A DNA stretch of 64,000 nt from Himantopus leucocephalus (GCA_003993805.1 RSEF01000031.1:18572368-18636367), one strand, 5' to 3'. Positions 21,701 to 35,280 are shown, counted from the first letter of the stretch. Notes: generated from the letters alone by a model not told the origin. Numbers and translations: made by a program.

Positions 21701-24700
21701 TAGCTCCTTGCTGCTCAGCGGCTGCTGCTTTTGAAATGTGTGAGAGGTCTTAAAAATGTTCAGAAAAGGCAACTTGCATTCACCTTGATACCTGATATTT
21801 GCTTGTGTACCAGCTGATACTTGCCCAAGCTAGACTGTGGCAATCCCACTGTGCTGTGAAAGTGGGATATTTACAGAGCTGTTACTTCCACGTACTTGCC
21901 CAGCGGAATGCAGAACATCTTTTGGCATGTGTGTGCCGAGTGTGCCTGGACACACCCGTATGTGAATGTGCTCTCAACTGAGTCTCTTTAGGCAGAATCA
22001 AATGCCTGAAAGCTTCAGAAAATTAATGCTTCAGGCTCGAGTTCGCTTACAAGTAATGCAAATATAATAATGGCCAATCTTCATGAGTTGTTTTGAAGTG
22101 CTTGAATGCTGGGGATGACTTAAAATGTTCTTATAATGAGAGAGAATCCCACTATGGTAGTTGTAAGAAGGGATAAGAAGGTTCTTCCCTTATAGACCTA
22201 CAGTCTCAGTGTGCACAGAGCAAGATAACTACTTACTGATTACACATGCCACAATTTAAAAAATCAGGGTGAGAAGCTCTATCAAAATGCAAAATATCAT
22301 TATTGCTTTGAGGTTATGTAATTTACAACATTAAAAGCAAAGCATATTGGTTTTCTATGAGTCAGAAATTAATTTGTGTTTCAAATGAATCATTGCCCTC
22401 ATGATGACGAAAGACATGGGTATTCCATTCTGTTTACAGATTTTTTTCGGCTTATTCTGTTTTCTTGGCCTTGAGGATAACAAGATTTTTACATCAGGAG
22501 TAACAGAAGATTATGTAGATAGAACAGAAGTTTTTAAAACAATTATAATTTATGTTAGTTCACCCTTTGATTCTCTTTTTGATACTCATTCATATAATAA
22601 CCACCTACATGAATAATTTGTAAAATCTTAGATGTGTACTGTACCTCTCTGTCACATGGACAGTATTTACCTGCATGTAGATATTTATGCAAATATTCTC
22701 ACACAGATAATTCTTTGAAATTTGACAAATCTGGATATAAATTTGGAATTTAATTTTGTGCTCAGGAACTTACACATCTTTTTATCTTATAAGTCTCTCT
22801 TTGCATTTTTTAATTCATTTGTCCTGTGCTACAGAAAAAGACTGACACGATGTGAGAAGCAGGGGTATTATACTAGCAGATGAAAGCAGATGTGAAAGTG
22901 ATATGTTTCTTAACTTGATAAAATGTGTGTTCAGCCTTACTTTGGACAAGGCATCACTTTGTGTGCGTGCTTTCTTCATAGTAGTTGTCAATAGAAAGAC
23001 TCCGGAAGTGAATATTGTAAGACATAGGGATGTTAATTTTATGGGAGCATGGTTAGACCTAAATACATTTTTGAAATTTTCAAAATTGTTTTCAACACTG
23101 TAAAACAGCTAAGCAGGCTTTCTTCTTGTTTTAGCTTTTACCTGTCATGCTATGCCTATTTTAGGAATGTCATTCATTAAAAAAATGATACTTTCTGATT
23201 AAAAGGAGAAAAAAAAAGAAGTCCAGTCCAAAGACACCTGTCCAATGCTACGAAGAAGTTAGATCTTTAGCTGTTCCAAGGGCTTGATGCACTTTTGCAA
23301 AAAAGAATGGGAGAAGAACAAACCCGGAAAAAAATCTTGTTTTGTGAGAAACACTGAGGCTTCGCTCTTTTCATCACGATTCCATCACCCGGATTCAGAA
23401 GCCTACCACGGATGAATCAGTTCCTGGCAGAAGTTACAATAGCCTGGAGGATGCATTTATCTGAATTGGCTAAAGCTGTTCTTCTAGACGAAGTTCCCAG
23501 ATTGCTCACCTCCCTTCAGTCAGGAAGAGGTATTCACCCAAAACACCTCTTCCTGTCCTAGAATGCCCACTGTCTTCCTTGATTTATGTTTCTGCGCAGT
23601 GAAGTCTGCATCAGGTGGCATGTGTATACACTGAAGCACATAGATGGATGGAATAGATCACCCTCTATTGCTAGGAACTCTAGTCTGAGCAAGACAGTTT
23701 GCCAGAAGCATGTCTATACTGAATTGATGAGGTATTTTGCTCTTATAGCTAAGAAATTCTCATTGAAGGCATCCTGAACTTGACCTATTTGAAAAGAAAT
23801 AGAAGCAGGATCCACTTTTCCAAAATAATTAACCTACACATATCCCTTCTGTGTAGCCTAAAAATAAACTGCTGTTACAGGGGTGCTGTAGTCTATAAGC
23901 CTGGGTGTATTACTCTCGTGCAGGTAAATCCAGGAAAGTTCCTGTAATACTCTGAGCATCATGTAAGCATTACACGCTACTGGGATCCCTCAGTATGGGA
24001 GGAACATTGTGAGGAACCCGCAGTTCTGGTCCACACACACGCCATGAGGTGTTCAGATCTGGACTGGGTACCCACTATACTTTGTAAGGCAGTGTGATCT
24101 CCTTCCCTGGGGGCCACACCCCAGGGTGGTGGCCTGGGCAACTCTCTTTACTTCCCTGTTTTTTTCAGTTTCCTCTTGTGTGAAATAGGAATATTAACCC
24201 CCAGTTACCTTGTGGAATGTATTGACAGAGTGATGAAAAAATGCTATGTATTACTGTGTCTGATTGCTCTGAGGGCTGTGACTGTGTATCAGAAGTGGAA
24301 ACCTCATGGCATTTGCAAGTCATGAAGATTCATTCCATTGCACAACCACAAAACACGTAAGTACTAAAGCTACAGAAAAGTATTCTGGAAATCTGTATGT
24401 TCTCTTGCAAACATTTCATGGTCATTCACTATTAAAAGCAAATTGTTACAAAGTTTGCAAATTTTAACGTGGCAAATTATTTTGTTGAGCCTATTTAGGG
24501 AAGTCAAATTGATCACAAAGTAATGAGAAAAAGGTAAACCACCACCTAAGAATTTTTAGATGCCTACCCTGAAAAGCACACAAAATTGAAAGAAGTGAAA
24601 CTAGACCTTAACAGAGAGATATATTACATTTGGTCTTGTACTGTGAGATACTGAGTATGCGTATTTCTGTTTCTTATAGAGGTTGGCTATTGCTTACTAG

Positions 24701-25587
24701 ACTTGCATGGATTATTAATAGAAATGTGTGAATAGGGAGTATTTTCATCCAGTTACTGTAACTTAAATTATGTGAATTTTTTTTTAAACTTTGTCTTATT
24801 ACTTTTGTTTGGTTTAAAGCAGAGTTATATAACTCATTTTGAAAATACTTGTTATATTTCAACTACATTTATTAACCAAATTTGATCTGAATAATTTTAA
24901 CAGTTTCAATACCTCCCCAACTACATGATTCATTAAACTTGCTGCCCATGAGAAAAACAAACTGAATCCAAAATTATCATCAAGCTTTGCTTATAGAGAA
25001 TTGCTGTATATCAGCTTATTGTGCTGTGGTCTGGGATTTGCAGAATATTTATGACTTACTGCACCAAAACTCTAGTTTTACGGTAGGATATATATCAGGA
25101 GGAAGACGATAGAGACCTACATGACAGACGGGGAAAGGGATGTCGCAAGACACTTTTGTACTAATACAATAACGAGGGTTTTTTTAAACAGCATTTGCTA
25201 GTACAAAAATATAGTTGCCCTGTTCGTCACTGCTGTGTGCTCATAAGAATCTCTTTTAGTTTCTATGCAGTTTCTACATGGTTCAAATCCAACTAAAAAG
25301 TTGAGGAATACAATAAAATAATGTCTCTAAGAGCGCTACTACATGACACAGCGTCTGGCAAGCTCTTCTCATCATGCTGAGGTAGAGACTTATCATCGTA
25401 ATTCTCATTATGCCACATCTTACCCTCACTGTTGACGGAAACTTTTGCATAGATGAGAATGAGGACAGCGTGGGCCTTAAAGTGGTCCTTTTGAGGGAAG
25501 GAACAAGGGTTTGTCATCACTGTAACATTTAGCCTCCAATATGAAAGGAATAGCAACTAAGGGACTTTAATCTCAACCCTGCCACAT
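18749..25587. other. Non-coding stretch
   Basis: No gene or dispersed repeat recognised in nearly 7 kb. It contains a small 18-bp-period duplication at 20003-20034 and two octamers near 22056 and 22687. Open frames of up to 93 codons look random. Confidence 0.55.
20003..20034. repeat. 18-bp-period micro-duplication
   Basis: tggtgggctgagag occurs at 20003-20016 and again at 20021-20034, separated by four bases. Confidence 0.85.
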
Positions 25588-25932
25588 TTGATTTTATTCA
25601 TGCAGAAAACTGAGCAGACTCATCAGACCAAATGCTCAGTAGTGATGCAGCTGCTTTCTGCCAGTGGGACATCTGAGTATCAAAGAGCTGCCACAGGGGC
25701 GCGTGCCACAGATCTTCCTTTGTTGGAGAGAAAAATGACTGTAATAGGAAATGGCAGATCTGTGCCAGGACTGCACTTTAGCTTCACACAACCATGCAAG
25801 ACTGGTGGAAAAATAAGAAGTGCTTGCCACAACACGGAGGCAATGTTTTTGCACAGGGCAGGAGAATGCACTAAACATGTTCGTTCTCTGCTTTGTAATT
25901 TTTAAGCAACTCCAAGGTCTGCAGTTGGACAT
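25588..25932. other. Stop-poor segment open on both strands
   Basis: A plus-strand frame of 105 codons (25588-25905) and minus-strand frames of 98 and 63 codons share this segment. It is somewhat richer in G and C than its surroundings. The plus frame has a balanced residue mix with the block LLERKMTVIGNGRSVPGLHF. I recognise no domain, see no splice sites that single it out, and cannot tell strand. Lower AT content alone can make stops rare on both strands. Confidence 0.15.
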
Positions 25933-28900
25933 GCTTGAAACAAGTAATAGAATGACTTATTCTTTTGGCTAGGGAGGTTTTTCTGTGTGTTTATTTCCTT
26001 TGTGGGTAAATCAAAGAAGGTTTTGTCTTACCCCAATTTCCAAAGACAGTTTTAGCAAAGACAGGAAGAGAAAAACCAGTCCCAGGAAACCGGATTCCTC
26101 CCAGGAAAAAAAAAAAAAGTTTTTTCAACTTGCCACTTTCCTATCTCTCTATGTAGTGATGCTTGTAATTGTGTTAGCATCATGTCAGAACATGTCAGAA
26201 CAGTTCTTTTTGTGAGTCTGCATTTTATGAGCTCAGAGGCAAAACTACCGAGCTGTTCCCATACTATTCCCATGCTATTATGAAGCTTTGTTCTGCATTA
26301 ACAAGAGTACAACTGATATAAAGTGTATTTCAAAGGATCTTAGCTGCACAAGTTGTTCTTCTGTCTAAGTATCTTATAGCACTGTGTACTATGTGATAGA
26401 CTTTATTGCAGATGTTTATGCGCTATGAGAGTGTAGTAACAGCAGAGAGGGGTATGTTGTTGAAATGATAGTCACATAGCACAGGACATTTAAGCAACTG
26501 CAAAACCATGTAGCCTTATCCTGCTCTTACACTGTAAAATATTTCTGATTTACAAAGTATTAAAGTCATGCTAAGGATGAAAATATTCTGAGTTAAAGCT
26601 GTCTACCTATTTTAGGATTCTGGATTACCAACAGTATGGAGATATATAAGTACATAGGTATATTTGGGCTAATTAAGAACTGGTTTTCAGCTGTAAATGG
26701 TCATTTACGGTTGTCTGAAAGCAGTTGTGTGAGTTGTCATCATTGTTGAAAATGTAATTATTTTTTTTCCACAAACAAATGTGAAGTGTTTTTACTTAAT
26801 AAAGCATAAAGCAAAGCCCATGAAATAAGCCATATGAAGAAAAATTAAAAATTGGCTTGTATAATTGCTTTAGCATTATTCCAAAGAGTAGTTGTCAGTC
26901 TAAGATGTTTTCAACAGCAAATTTTCCAAACTTACTACGTAATTGTCACCAAAGCTGCCAACCAGAGCTGCTGAAATTTGTGCTGCCCTCCTCCCACAAC
27001 CAGTGGTTGCACAGCTGAGATGTGTTCTGTATATATACCTTCTTGTTTGCACTTAGAAGTGTTAGTCCAGCCACAGAGGTGCTAATTAAAGTTTATTTCA
27101 CAGTAGGTACAATGTGAGATGGTCAGTTTACTTCAAATAATAACATTTTTACTTTTTCCACTGAATTGTATGTTGGAAAATGACATCTGCATATACAACA
27201 CTACAATGTTCAGTGTGATTGCGAATGGTTTGTTTTACCAGTTGCAATCTGAATTCCAATGGGATTGTGTAAGGCTCTTGGCAGTATTTACTGCCTTATC
27301 ATGTGTAAGCAGACCAACAACATAGTAATTAGGAAAAAAAATGCGGAAGTTCCTTCCAGATAAACCCTATGTCTTATCAAACCTTTGAGGTTTTACTCAT
27401 CATTCTGCTTTTCAGCCCTCCCCTTAGCTCTCGAGTATCTGAGTTCAGCTTTGAAAAGTCATTCATTAGCTCAGTCAATATCTAAGGGCTGGACTTACCA
27501 GGACAAAGTAGACACTGACTATGGGAAATACTGGTTTTCAAGTAGCAGCCAGCTCCGTGGAACAGCTAAAGTAGTTATTGTCCTACATGGCCACTACCTG
27601 TCCCAGAGGCTAATGCCCTCCTACTAGACATGGACATTTAAGTGTACAAACATGCACAGTTAAAAAGTTGGCAAATTTTGAATTTCAGTTCACATTACAC
27701 ACCACAGTTACACAGAGAATCACGGTGTTGCATGTAGAAGTATGTCCCATTCATTCCCCTTATCAGGAATGAGGCATGATAGGTGCTGAGGGGAGGGTCA
27801 TAATCCTTCCAGACATCTGACTTTCATCTGTTGCTGCGTGTCAATCAGTATCTAGTTTTTTTACAGCACCTTCCTGCCAAGTATTTAATGGAATTTACAA
27901 AGTCCAAGTGGGTTCTTTGGCTTATTATGAAACATATAGAGCAAGTTAGGACATGTCTACCTGGGGTGCAATGAAACGCAGTGCAGCAATTTCCTGACCT
28001 GGTAAGTGGCATGGCCTTGCTGCCTAGGATCTAGCAGCAATATCACAGGATTTGTGTGATGCTGTGCCAAAGTTAACTGGCCCTGTGTGCATACAGCCCT
28101 TGTGGTGTCTCTGTAGGGTATTCCTTAACAGTACTGTGTTAACAGAGCTGATGATATTATGGGTGCATCTATCTGAAGGCTACTGCTATGGCCTTAGGTG
28201 CTCAGGAATGGGGTCCGCAAAAGGCAGACCTCTGACAGGGAAGCCACCCTGTTTACCTGTGGGTGAAAAGCTGAGGAGAGGGATGTGTCTCATAGACCAA
28301 ATGCTGGGACTTTGGTATCCCAGGTGGTGTGCAAGGGACTGGTTCCATCTGTTCAATATTCACAACTACAAGCTTGTACGTGAAGTATGACCACCAACTC
28401 TCTTTCTAAAAGATTACGCAATGGTAAAGGAATCATGTTTCCTTTTCAAACCATCACGGTCAATAATGGTGGGTTCTAGTTCCTGTTCTACTGCATACTT
28501 AGCATAAAACAGGAAGTTCTTTAATAAAAAAGATTCTGGGAACCAGTCTTTTCTGTTATTGGGCTTCCAATGCCATGCTTACACTTACACTTTCTCTGCC
28601 TCTGCTGTCATTTTTCCACAAAAAATTGACAAATGCTCCAGGAAGAAATGGGAAGTACTCATTCCAGAGTACCTTACTGCCTAGCAGCTAGGGCAGTCTC
28701 TTTAAGGAGGTTACAAAGGAATTGAATACTAATTGCCATAGCGAGGGCTCTAACCATTCAGATACTAGATAGAAAAGAAACAAGACCGTGATTTGCGTAG
28801 AGCTCTGTCTCTTCCACATGCTAAGATGACACCTACTAGGTGAAGCCTGGAGGCAAGACAAGAAGAGCAGCTAGCTTGTGAATCCTGGTAAAGCTTAAGT

Positions 28901-31484
28901 TTGGATTAGTTGCTGAACTGCCCCAAACCATCAAGGCTGAAACACTTCTAAGCAGAGACAGAAGGACAGCGTTAGGCACATAAAGAGCTTTACAGTTAAA
29001 AAGTACAGTGATTAAGGACTTTCTGTATGTCCAGGGCTAGCTGGCAGCTGAGAGAAGTGTAGTCTTTGTTGCAGGAAAAGCTATGTCCACAGAGGTGAAG
29101 ATTGAGGTCAAGGGCAATTGGAGTGATTGGCTGAGAAGAGCTGGGGACTTCTTGGACCTGGCAGAAGACAACTTTGAGCAATTTGGATCTGGCAAATAAA
29201 AGACAGAGTTTAAAGCCAATTCATTCTTAAACAAACTTAAGCACATTTCTGATCAAAACTTTTCTAGGCAAGCTGATCCCTATGTGAGGGTCTAGAGAGA
29301 AATTAAGGTGTTATGAATAACTGGGCAGAAATGAGGGTTAGGTATGACATTTTGGGTTATCTTTTAATTTAATAACAGGCATTTATCTTTCTCTCTTGTC
29401 CCATCTTCCTCATTTCCCCAAAGAATAGTGCCTTGACAATGAGCGATAACACAGGAAACCTAATTTTCTATTCTGATAACACAATCAGTTTAGGATTCTT
29501 GATTAAAGTTTAGCCATTCAGAGGGGTGCAGAGCATGAATCATTTAAAGATGCCATAACAATGCTGTTTTTATTTAGATATTTTAATTAGGTTATTCAAT
29601 CTGTTGTTTTCTAGTAAAGGTCTAATTTACATTCACTTGTGAATTCAAACAAAAGACTTATGTGCTACAAGAATAAGGCATTTACAGAAGGACCTGATGG
29701 TTTAATCTTGTCCCGCTTATTTGGAGTTACTGTGTTGGGTATCTCACTGCCCACTGCCCCAGCTAAGATGCAATGAACACTTCTAATTGCTCAGGTAGAA
29801 GTGGCTACTGACTCACCAGTGAAAGGTGGTGGTAGAGTCTGCCTTGCACTCTACAGCTGCTTGGGTCAGTAACTTCCTCACATTCAATGTGATTTTTGAA
29901 CAATGTTGACTTCGTACCTTCTGTTCCAGGTCTACACAAAGATATTTCTGCATGTATATTTATGTAAAGTCTTGGGGTTTTGTTGGGTTTTTTTTGAATT
30001 GTGCCCAGAACTGAGGGAATATGTTATATCTGTGTGCCTTAACTAGCCAGGCCAGGTTACTTAATCTCACCTGTAGTCCTGCAGGGAAACTGGGGTCATT
30101 GGAAGGTGAGGGATAGCACATGTATGGGCTAAAGCCCATGGACATTACCTGCTTCTAGGAAAGGAAAACCAAGTAGATGTTCAAGTCAAGGCTTTTCTGA
30201 TGATTCCCTCTGTGCAATGGACCTGAACACTGCTTAGTGAGAACAGGGCACCTGACAGCCATTCTGTTCTTGGGCACCTGTGCCCAGTTGTTGGAGGTAC
30301 CCCCTGGGATATTAAAAAACCCTGAGTCAAACCAAGCCCAATTCCATCCCATCACCTCTAGGTATCAATAGCTATTGAAGTATCAAAGCAAAATTATATT
30401 TTAAAATTAACCCCTCCTCCCAAGACTTACATTCAGTATCTTTTGTCATTTGTCTTTTATAAGAGCCTGTTTACTTCAATGAAGCCGAGACAGAGAATCG
30501 CGTGAGTCAGTAAAGCAAGTTCTGCCTTGGAGCAGAACTATTTTGTCAGTGTTTGTAGTATCTTACTAAAGTTGTAACTGTGGATTTAGCTCAGTGAGTT
30601 CTTAGCAAGACCTGTAGCTAGAATGTCCCACATGTAAAAAAGAATTACACAATATTTTTCCAGGAAAGAGTGTTTTCTTTGGTTAGCCTAATCCTCCATA
30701 ATCTCTCAAACAAACAAAAATATTGTTTTTTCTGTTCTTGTGCAGAGTGGTCAGCAGTTATTGACAAGCAGCAATTTTCTATCAGGCCTTGGTGTATGTA
30801 TGCTCTCTCATCCTGAAGAGCAGAACATATACACAAGACATCCCCAGACCTACTTTGTGCATTTTGTCCATTTCTCTTTCCCCCCAACATGCGTGATGTC
30901 CATCTCATTTTGCTGCTGTAATCTGTCATTTCCAGCATTCTTCCTGCTTTATTCATGATCACTGCTTCTTTCATCTAGTCTTATTGTCATGCTTCATTTA
31001 ACTTATTCAGCAGTTAAAATTCTGATTATTGCATTATCCATGTTGTTCTGTGATATGAAGGTAGTTCAGCTTTGTCTGCCGCAGCTTGGGGCTGATGTAG
31101 ATGTCAGCTCAATGACCCTATATTGGCTGGAATAGCCCTTTTCATTGTTATGTAGAAGACTAACTTGTAGTGAGCAATTTCATTATCCTAATTTTTCTCT
31201 TAATTTTTAATATTCCAATTAATGTTTTTAATTTTGAATAGAACATATCATTCACATATGTACATAACAGAATATTGTATTTCAAAAGACATACTAAGAT
31301 GTAATATTTATAGAATATTTGTGCTAAGAAAATGCTGAATAAATGTGCATTCCAATTCTTCCAAATTCTTAAATACAGCCCTTTAAGAGTGCATATAGTC
31401 TTGCTCACTTTTTGACGTTGCTTTTGTTCACCATGCTTTTGGTGTCTGTGCTTTAGAAAGTAAACTCTGATTATCTTTAAAAGG
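25933..31484. other. Non-coding stretch
   Basis: No gene recognised. Bases 27956-28000 faintly resemble the end of an old amniote hAT-like element. Bases 29480-29650 are AT-rich with SOX-like (aacaatg) and homeodomain-like cores and could be conserved non-coding DNA. A 112-codon frame at 28052-28390 matches nothing known. Confidence 0.5.
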
Positions 31485-31620
31485 AGAGAAAGAAAGAAAG
31501 AAAGAAAGAAAGAAGGAAGGAAGGAAGGAAGGAAGGAAGGAAGGAAGGAAGGAAGGAAGGAAGGAAGGAAGGAAGGAAGGAAGGAAGGAAGGAAGAAGAA
31601 AAAGAGAAAGTAAGAAAGAA
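31485..31620. repeat. (GAAA)n / (GGAA)n microsatellite
   Basis: About seven GAAA units (31485-31512) pass directly into about twenty GGAA units (31513-31594), then into degenerate purine sequence up to 31620. The strand is almost pure purine throughout. GGAA is the core of ETS-family binding sites, and long GGAA arrays are known to act as ETS-fusion response elements in human tumour cells; nothing shows such a role here. The long mirror-like purine tract can also adopt triplex (H-DNA) structure. Its length is probably variable between individuals. Confidence 0.95.
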
Positions 31621-34600
31621 TGCCTTTTATTTATATTTTTGAATGTTTATAAACTCTTGAGAATTCCGGTACCATGTATGGACCACTTGCAGCAATAAAA
31701 AGTCCTCTTCTACTCTCCTTCAATTTTCTAATCACCCCTGCCCCCTCTGCGCTTTCTGTGGTTGAACCACAGAAGTTTTGTCTATTAAAGCCTGCCTCAT
31801 TGTGCCCTCTTACGTTTTTGTTCCCATTAGAGAGATCCTGGCTGCAAAGACACTGAGATAAGAAACTATATTTTCCTAATATCTGAAATAATCCAGAAAC
31901 CGAATAGTTGTTCTTGATTTTGCCGTATACTTTGTGTAAAGTGTTAGAACAGACACCCAGTTCCCATTTCTGTATTAGTGCTATGAAGATTCACTGAGGT
32001 GAGGTGTATTGGAACGCAGGGAACTGTGGCCCAGCTGAAAATATCAGCTGTAAAATGAAGCAGGGGCACTGTACTTTGAATGAAAAAATGCTTTGCTACT
32101 TCTTGTTTCTTAAAAATAAGAAATCAATAGAAGGAAGTAAAAGAGAGTTTTGGTGAGAAGACTGTTCCTATCAATGCTGTAAGGAAGCCTGAGGCATACT
32201 GATGATGTCTTTGTACTTTTGTGATGCATTGTGAAAATGAGTATTATTCTAGTAGCAAAACTTGGTTAAAGCATAGAGTGCAGTGAGGATGGTGCATATA
32301 TGCCCGTTTCTGGAAATGCCTGTGTCTATTTGGTCACATGAAATTACTCGCAGAAGTAAGGATTGGTACCTATACTGTTGTAGGTCTGGAAAATATTAGA
32401 TCTAGATCAGCAGTCAGATACTAGCTCTTTTCTGGAGGCACTAAAAAGATGACAGTATAATTTTTTCTGATATATCTATCTGATCCCTCTGAACACCTTC
32501 TGTCTGATGTTTTTGCTCTAGTTTTTTCAGGTTCCTGTGTTGGATGTACTAATCAAACTCTGCTATTGTAAGAATAGTCTATAAAACAAAGTTTTTTAAA
32601 TGTTTTTCCTTTCCCTCCACCCTAACACTGTCATAAAAGCATTTCACTCGAAGGTGAAGGGAACAACTACCATGGTCAAGTAGTTTGGAAGAAAACCCAC
32701 AGCTTAAGCTGTGCAGCTGATATGATCATTTAGCTTATGTGATCTTTTAGCTTATATTAAAAACACAGTTAAAATTTCAGAGGTTAATGTTTGGAGGAAG
32801 AAAATTAATCATGTCTGGTTAATGTTTGTGTTTGTAATTTAGTTTATGAAGCCCAGAAGTGGATTTAGCAGCACCCACTTGAGGATCCAGAGTGTTTCAC
32901 GAGGAAACTCTGCTTCTTTCTCATCTTGCTCTGGCATTCCCATAGGACTTTGCTTGTAAAACCATTCCTTCATTCTCAGGGGGACTTGCTCCTCTCCTGA
33001 CTATTACCTCTTGTGGTTATGGTCATCTGCCAGCTTGCACTGTGGGCAGAACCTGCTTGCAACTGTCTGTGCTTAGCTGTGCAGACAACTCCAAAGGCAG
33101 ACAGGCGTTGCTAGTAGCATGCAAGGCACAGTGGCCTGAGGATAGCTAGCTCTCCCACTTCAGACATAACTGAATATTTCCTGTCAATTGCTTGCTTTGC
33201 GGTTCCCTCTCCTTTCCCCACTTCTGAGGTCCTTCAAGGGTGCTGCACCTTCAGTTTGCCTGCTGGAGTTCAGAGACAATGGGTCTGAGAGTGAAATGTT
33301 TAAACAGAACTCGGACTTGACTTGTGACAAGTGGTGGGTTGTGGGAAATGCTCATTTTCTCTAGCACTGTCTCTGTTTTCTTCGTCTCTGCTTTCACTGT
33401 CTCTGTCCTCTTTATCTCTCCTTTATTCATAATGTATAAGTCAGCAAAGAGCTCTAGACTGACTTGATTTGGTGTGATGGGAAGTTTCATATGAAACTCA
33501 GCTCTGTGGTAACTGCCTGTGGAAGTGAAGCTGACTGCTTACACTTCATGAACCTTTCTCTTTGGTCTCTAATAGTTAGCCTTGCATCATCAGCCTCAGA
33601 ATTTTTAATGGCTATTCAACTGCTAAAATGTATGTCAAAAAAACCTTGGCTTTCATTTCTGCACAGAGGAGCTGAAAATCCATTCTATAAGATGGGATTC
33701 AGAGAAAAGAGTTTCCATATGTAAAGAAAGGAAAATGGAATTTGACAAAAAGCAGACGTGGTAATGTGGTTTTGCTCTTGTTTTGTTTTTGTGTCCATTC
33801 GTCCCATCCCCACCTCTTCCCCTTCTCAGTAGGTTGAATGCAGCTCCAGCTGTTTCTGGCATGTTTCCTACAGCATCCTCAACCTCGATCTAACCAGGAA
33901 ACACTTTCCCCAGGCCTAAAATAGCTTTACATTGTTATTTTACAGTTGTATTTTTTGTCTCAGTCACTCAGCCACTGTGGGAGATGTAACTTACCCTTCA
34001 GAGAGGACCTCTGAGCATTACAGGCTAATGAGAACAGCTGATACACACTCATGCTTCAGTCTGTAGTGTAATGAGTTCGGCAGTTGTACGTTTTTAAAGC
34101 TCTGTGACACAGAGGTCAGGGGATGATATCCAGGGCAGAGAAGAGTTATGGAAGAGGATTAGGATCAGCTAGGCTTTAAAACTGCTGATCACATTTGGGA
34201 GACTAAATGTAATTTGTCTAGCTCTGATAAAATTTAAAAAAAAAATACAACCCTATTTCACTTGAGATAAAACATCCAATTTAAAAATATTTAAAATCTG
34301 AAAGAGATTGTAGTGCAATGTTGCAGTCCTCTTACCAGATATGTGATGCCATATAGTCCCCCTGCATATGAAATATACTTTGTGTAGTCCCGTGGATTTC
34401 CTTTATGACATGTACTAGTTTTACAGTTAGGCATTTATTCGTATATTTTGCTAAGTCAGGGCTTTGCCATGTAAGGCATGTCTGAGACAAGTGTTTCCTC
34501 TGGGTCAGACTGCAGCCTCTCTCATGGCTGATGCAGAACATCTCCTGGTCCTTCTGCCAGGACTTCACACGCTTGCACAGCTAACCCTCTGCCATGGGCA

Positions 34601-34929
34601 GCTGTTCTGCCTCTGGGCACAAAGGGCTGGTGGGGTGGCTGCCATGTGCTAGAGAATTTAGCCTGGCTGATGACAGTCCAGAGGGGGATTTTCAGGGTGC
34701 CAGAGATGACAGTGAACTGTTCATTGTTCTCTTTCTTTTAAAGATTAGATGGAATTATATGACTCATCCTCCAGTTATTTTACTGAGGACTGTCATAAGT
34801 GTGTTTTCATATTTTCTGCAAACCTGTAATTGTGTTGAGTTTGAAATGACGTGCTGGACAAGGGAAGAGGATGCAGGTGAGGCATACCACTACATTTGAT
34901 TCAGACCCCTAACCCCGGGCAGTTTAAGC
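31621..34929. other. Non-coding stretch
   Basis: No gene recognised. It contains a 30-bp imperfect tandem duplication at 33366-33427 and open frames below 102 codons that resemble nothing known. Confidence 0.55.
33366..33427. repeat. 30-bp imperfect tandem duplication
   Basis: actgtctctg starts at 33366 and 33396, each followed by a pyrimidine-rich tail (ttcttcgtctctgctttc versus cctctttatctctccttt). On the minus strand the period gives a repeated lysine/threonine/glutamate peptide in a 79-codon frame, which is a by-product of the repeat. Confidence 0.75.
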
Positions 34930-35280
34930 AGCCTGCTGGGTGCTCTTAGGCAGGGAGAGGAAGCCCAGCTTTCCGAGCTAGGCACAGAAGGTAGGTGGCC
35001 TCTGCTGCAGGGCAACTTGGCAAGCTGGGGTAAGAACTGGGTTTCAGGTGCACTTGATCACACCTGTGTCCTACCATGGAAGGCCTATTATTCCACCTGG
35101 GTTTCATGCCAGGGCATACCCACCTGCACGGGTGCTGACTGTTGCCTGAGCGAAAGCCAGCTGCTTGAGCTGATAAGCTGACCTGAGAGGCAATTAGTAA
35201 TTGCTGAGGCTCAGCGCCCTGCCAGGACAGGTACACAGGACAGACAGACACACGTGTCTTCTGTTGGGTGAGACTCACTT
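34930..35280. promoter_or_regulatory. Candidate regulatory block with E-box and homeodomain palindromes
   Basis: Four CACCTG/CAGGTG E-boxes, the Snail/ZEB type, lie within 82 bases: 35045-35050, 35061-35066, 35094-35099 and 35121-35126. The second overlaps a T-box half-site (TCACACCT, 35059-35066). About 65 bases further, caattagtaattg (35191-35203) forms a perfect palindrome of two CAATTA homeodomain cores, and agctgataagct with a GATA core lies just before it. The block is GC-richer than its surroundings. A 110-codon minus-strand frame covers it but has no recognisable domain. Clustering of sites is visible; enhancer activity is inference. Confidence 0.25.

Noticed and set aside
25280..25290. 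ggttcaaatcc, resembling a tRNA B box
   Set aside because: No A box at the right distance upstream and no cloverleaf arms; a chance match.
5305..26115. Shared ttcctcccaggaaaaaaa at about 5305 and 26095
   Set aside because: The common part is a short palindrome-like block plus poly(A); flanks do not match, so it is not a dispersed repeat.
28052..28390. 112-codon plus-strand frame
   Set aside because: No domain, no splice context that singles it out, and frames of this size are expected by chance in 64 kb.
30668..30678. tctttggtta, resembling the miR-9 5' end
   Set aside because: The sequence departs after ten bases and no hairpin is visible.
34946..35278. 110-codon minus-strand frame
   Set aside because: No recognisable domain; the segment is better explained as a GC-richer block with clustered binding-site motifs.
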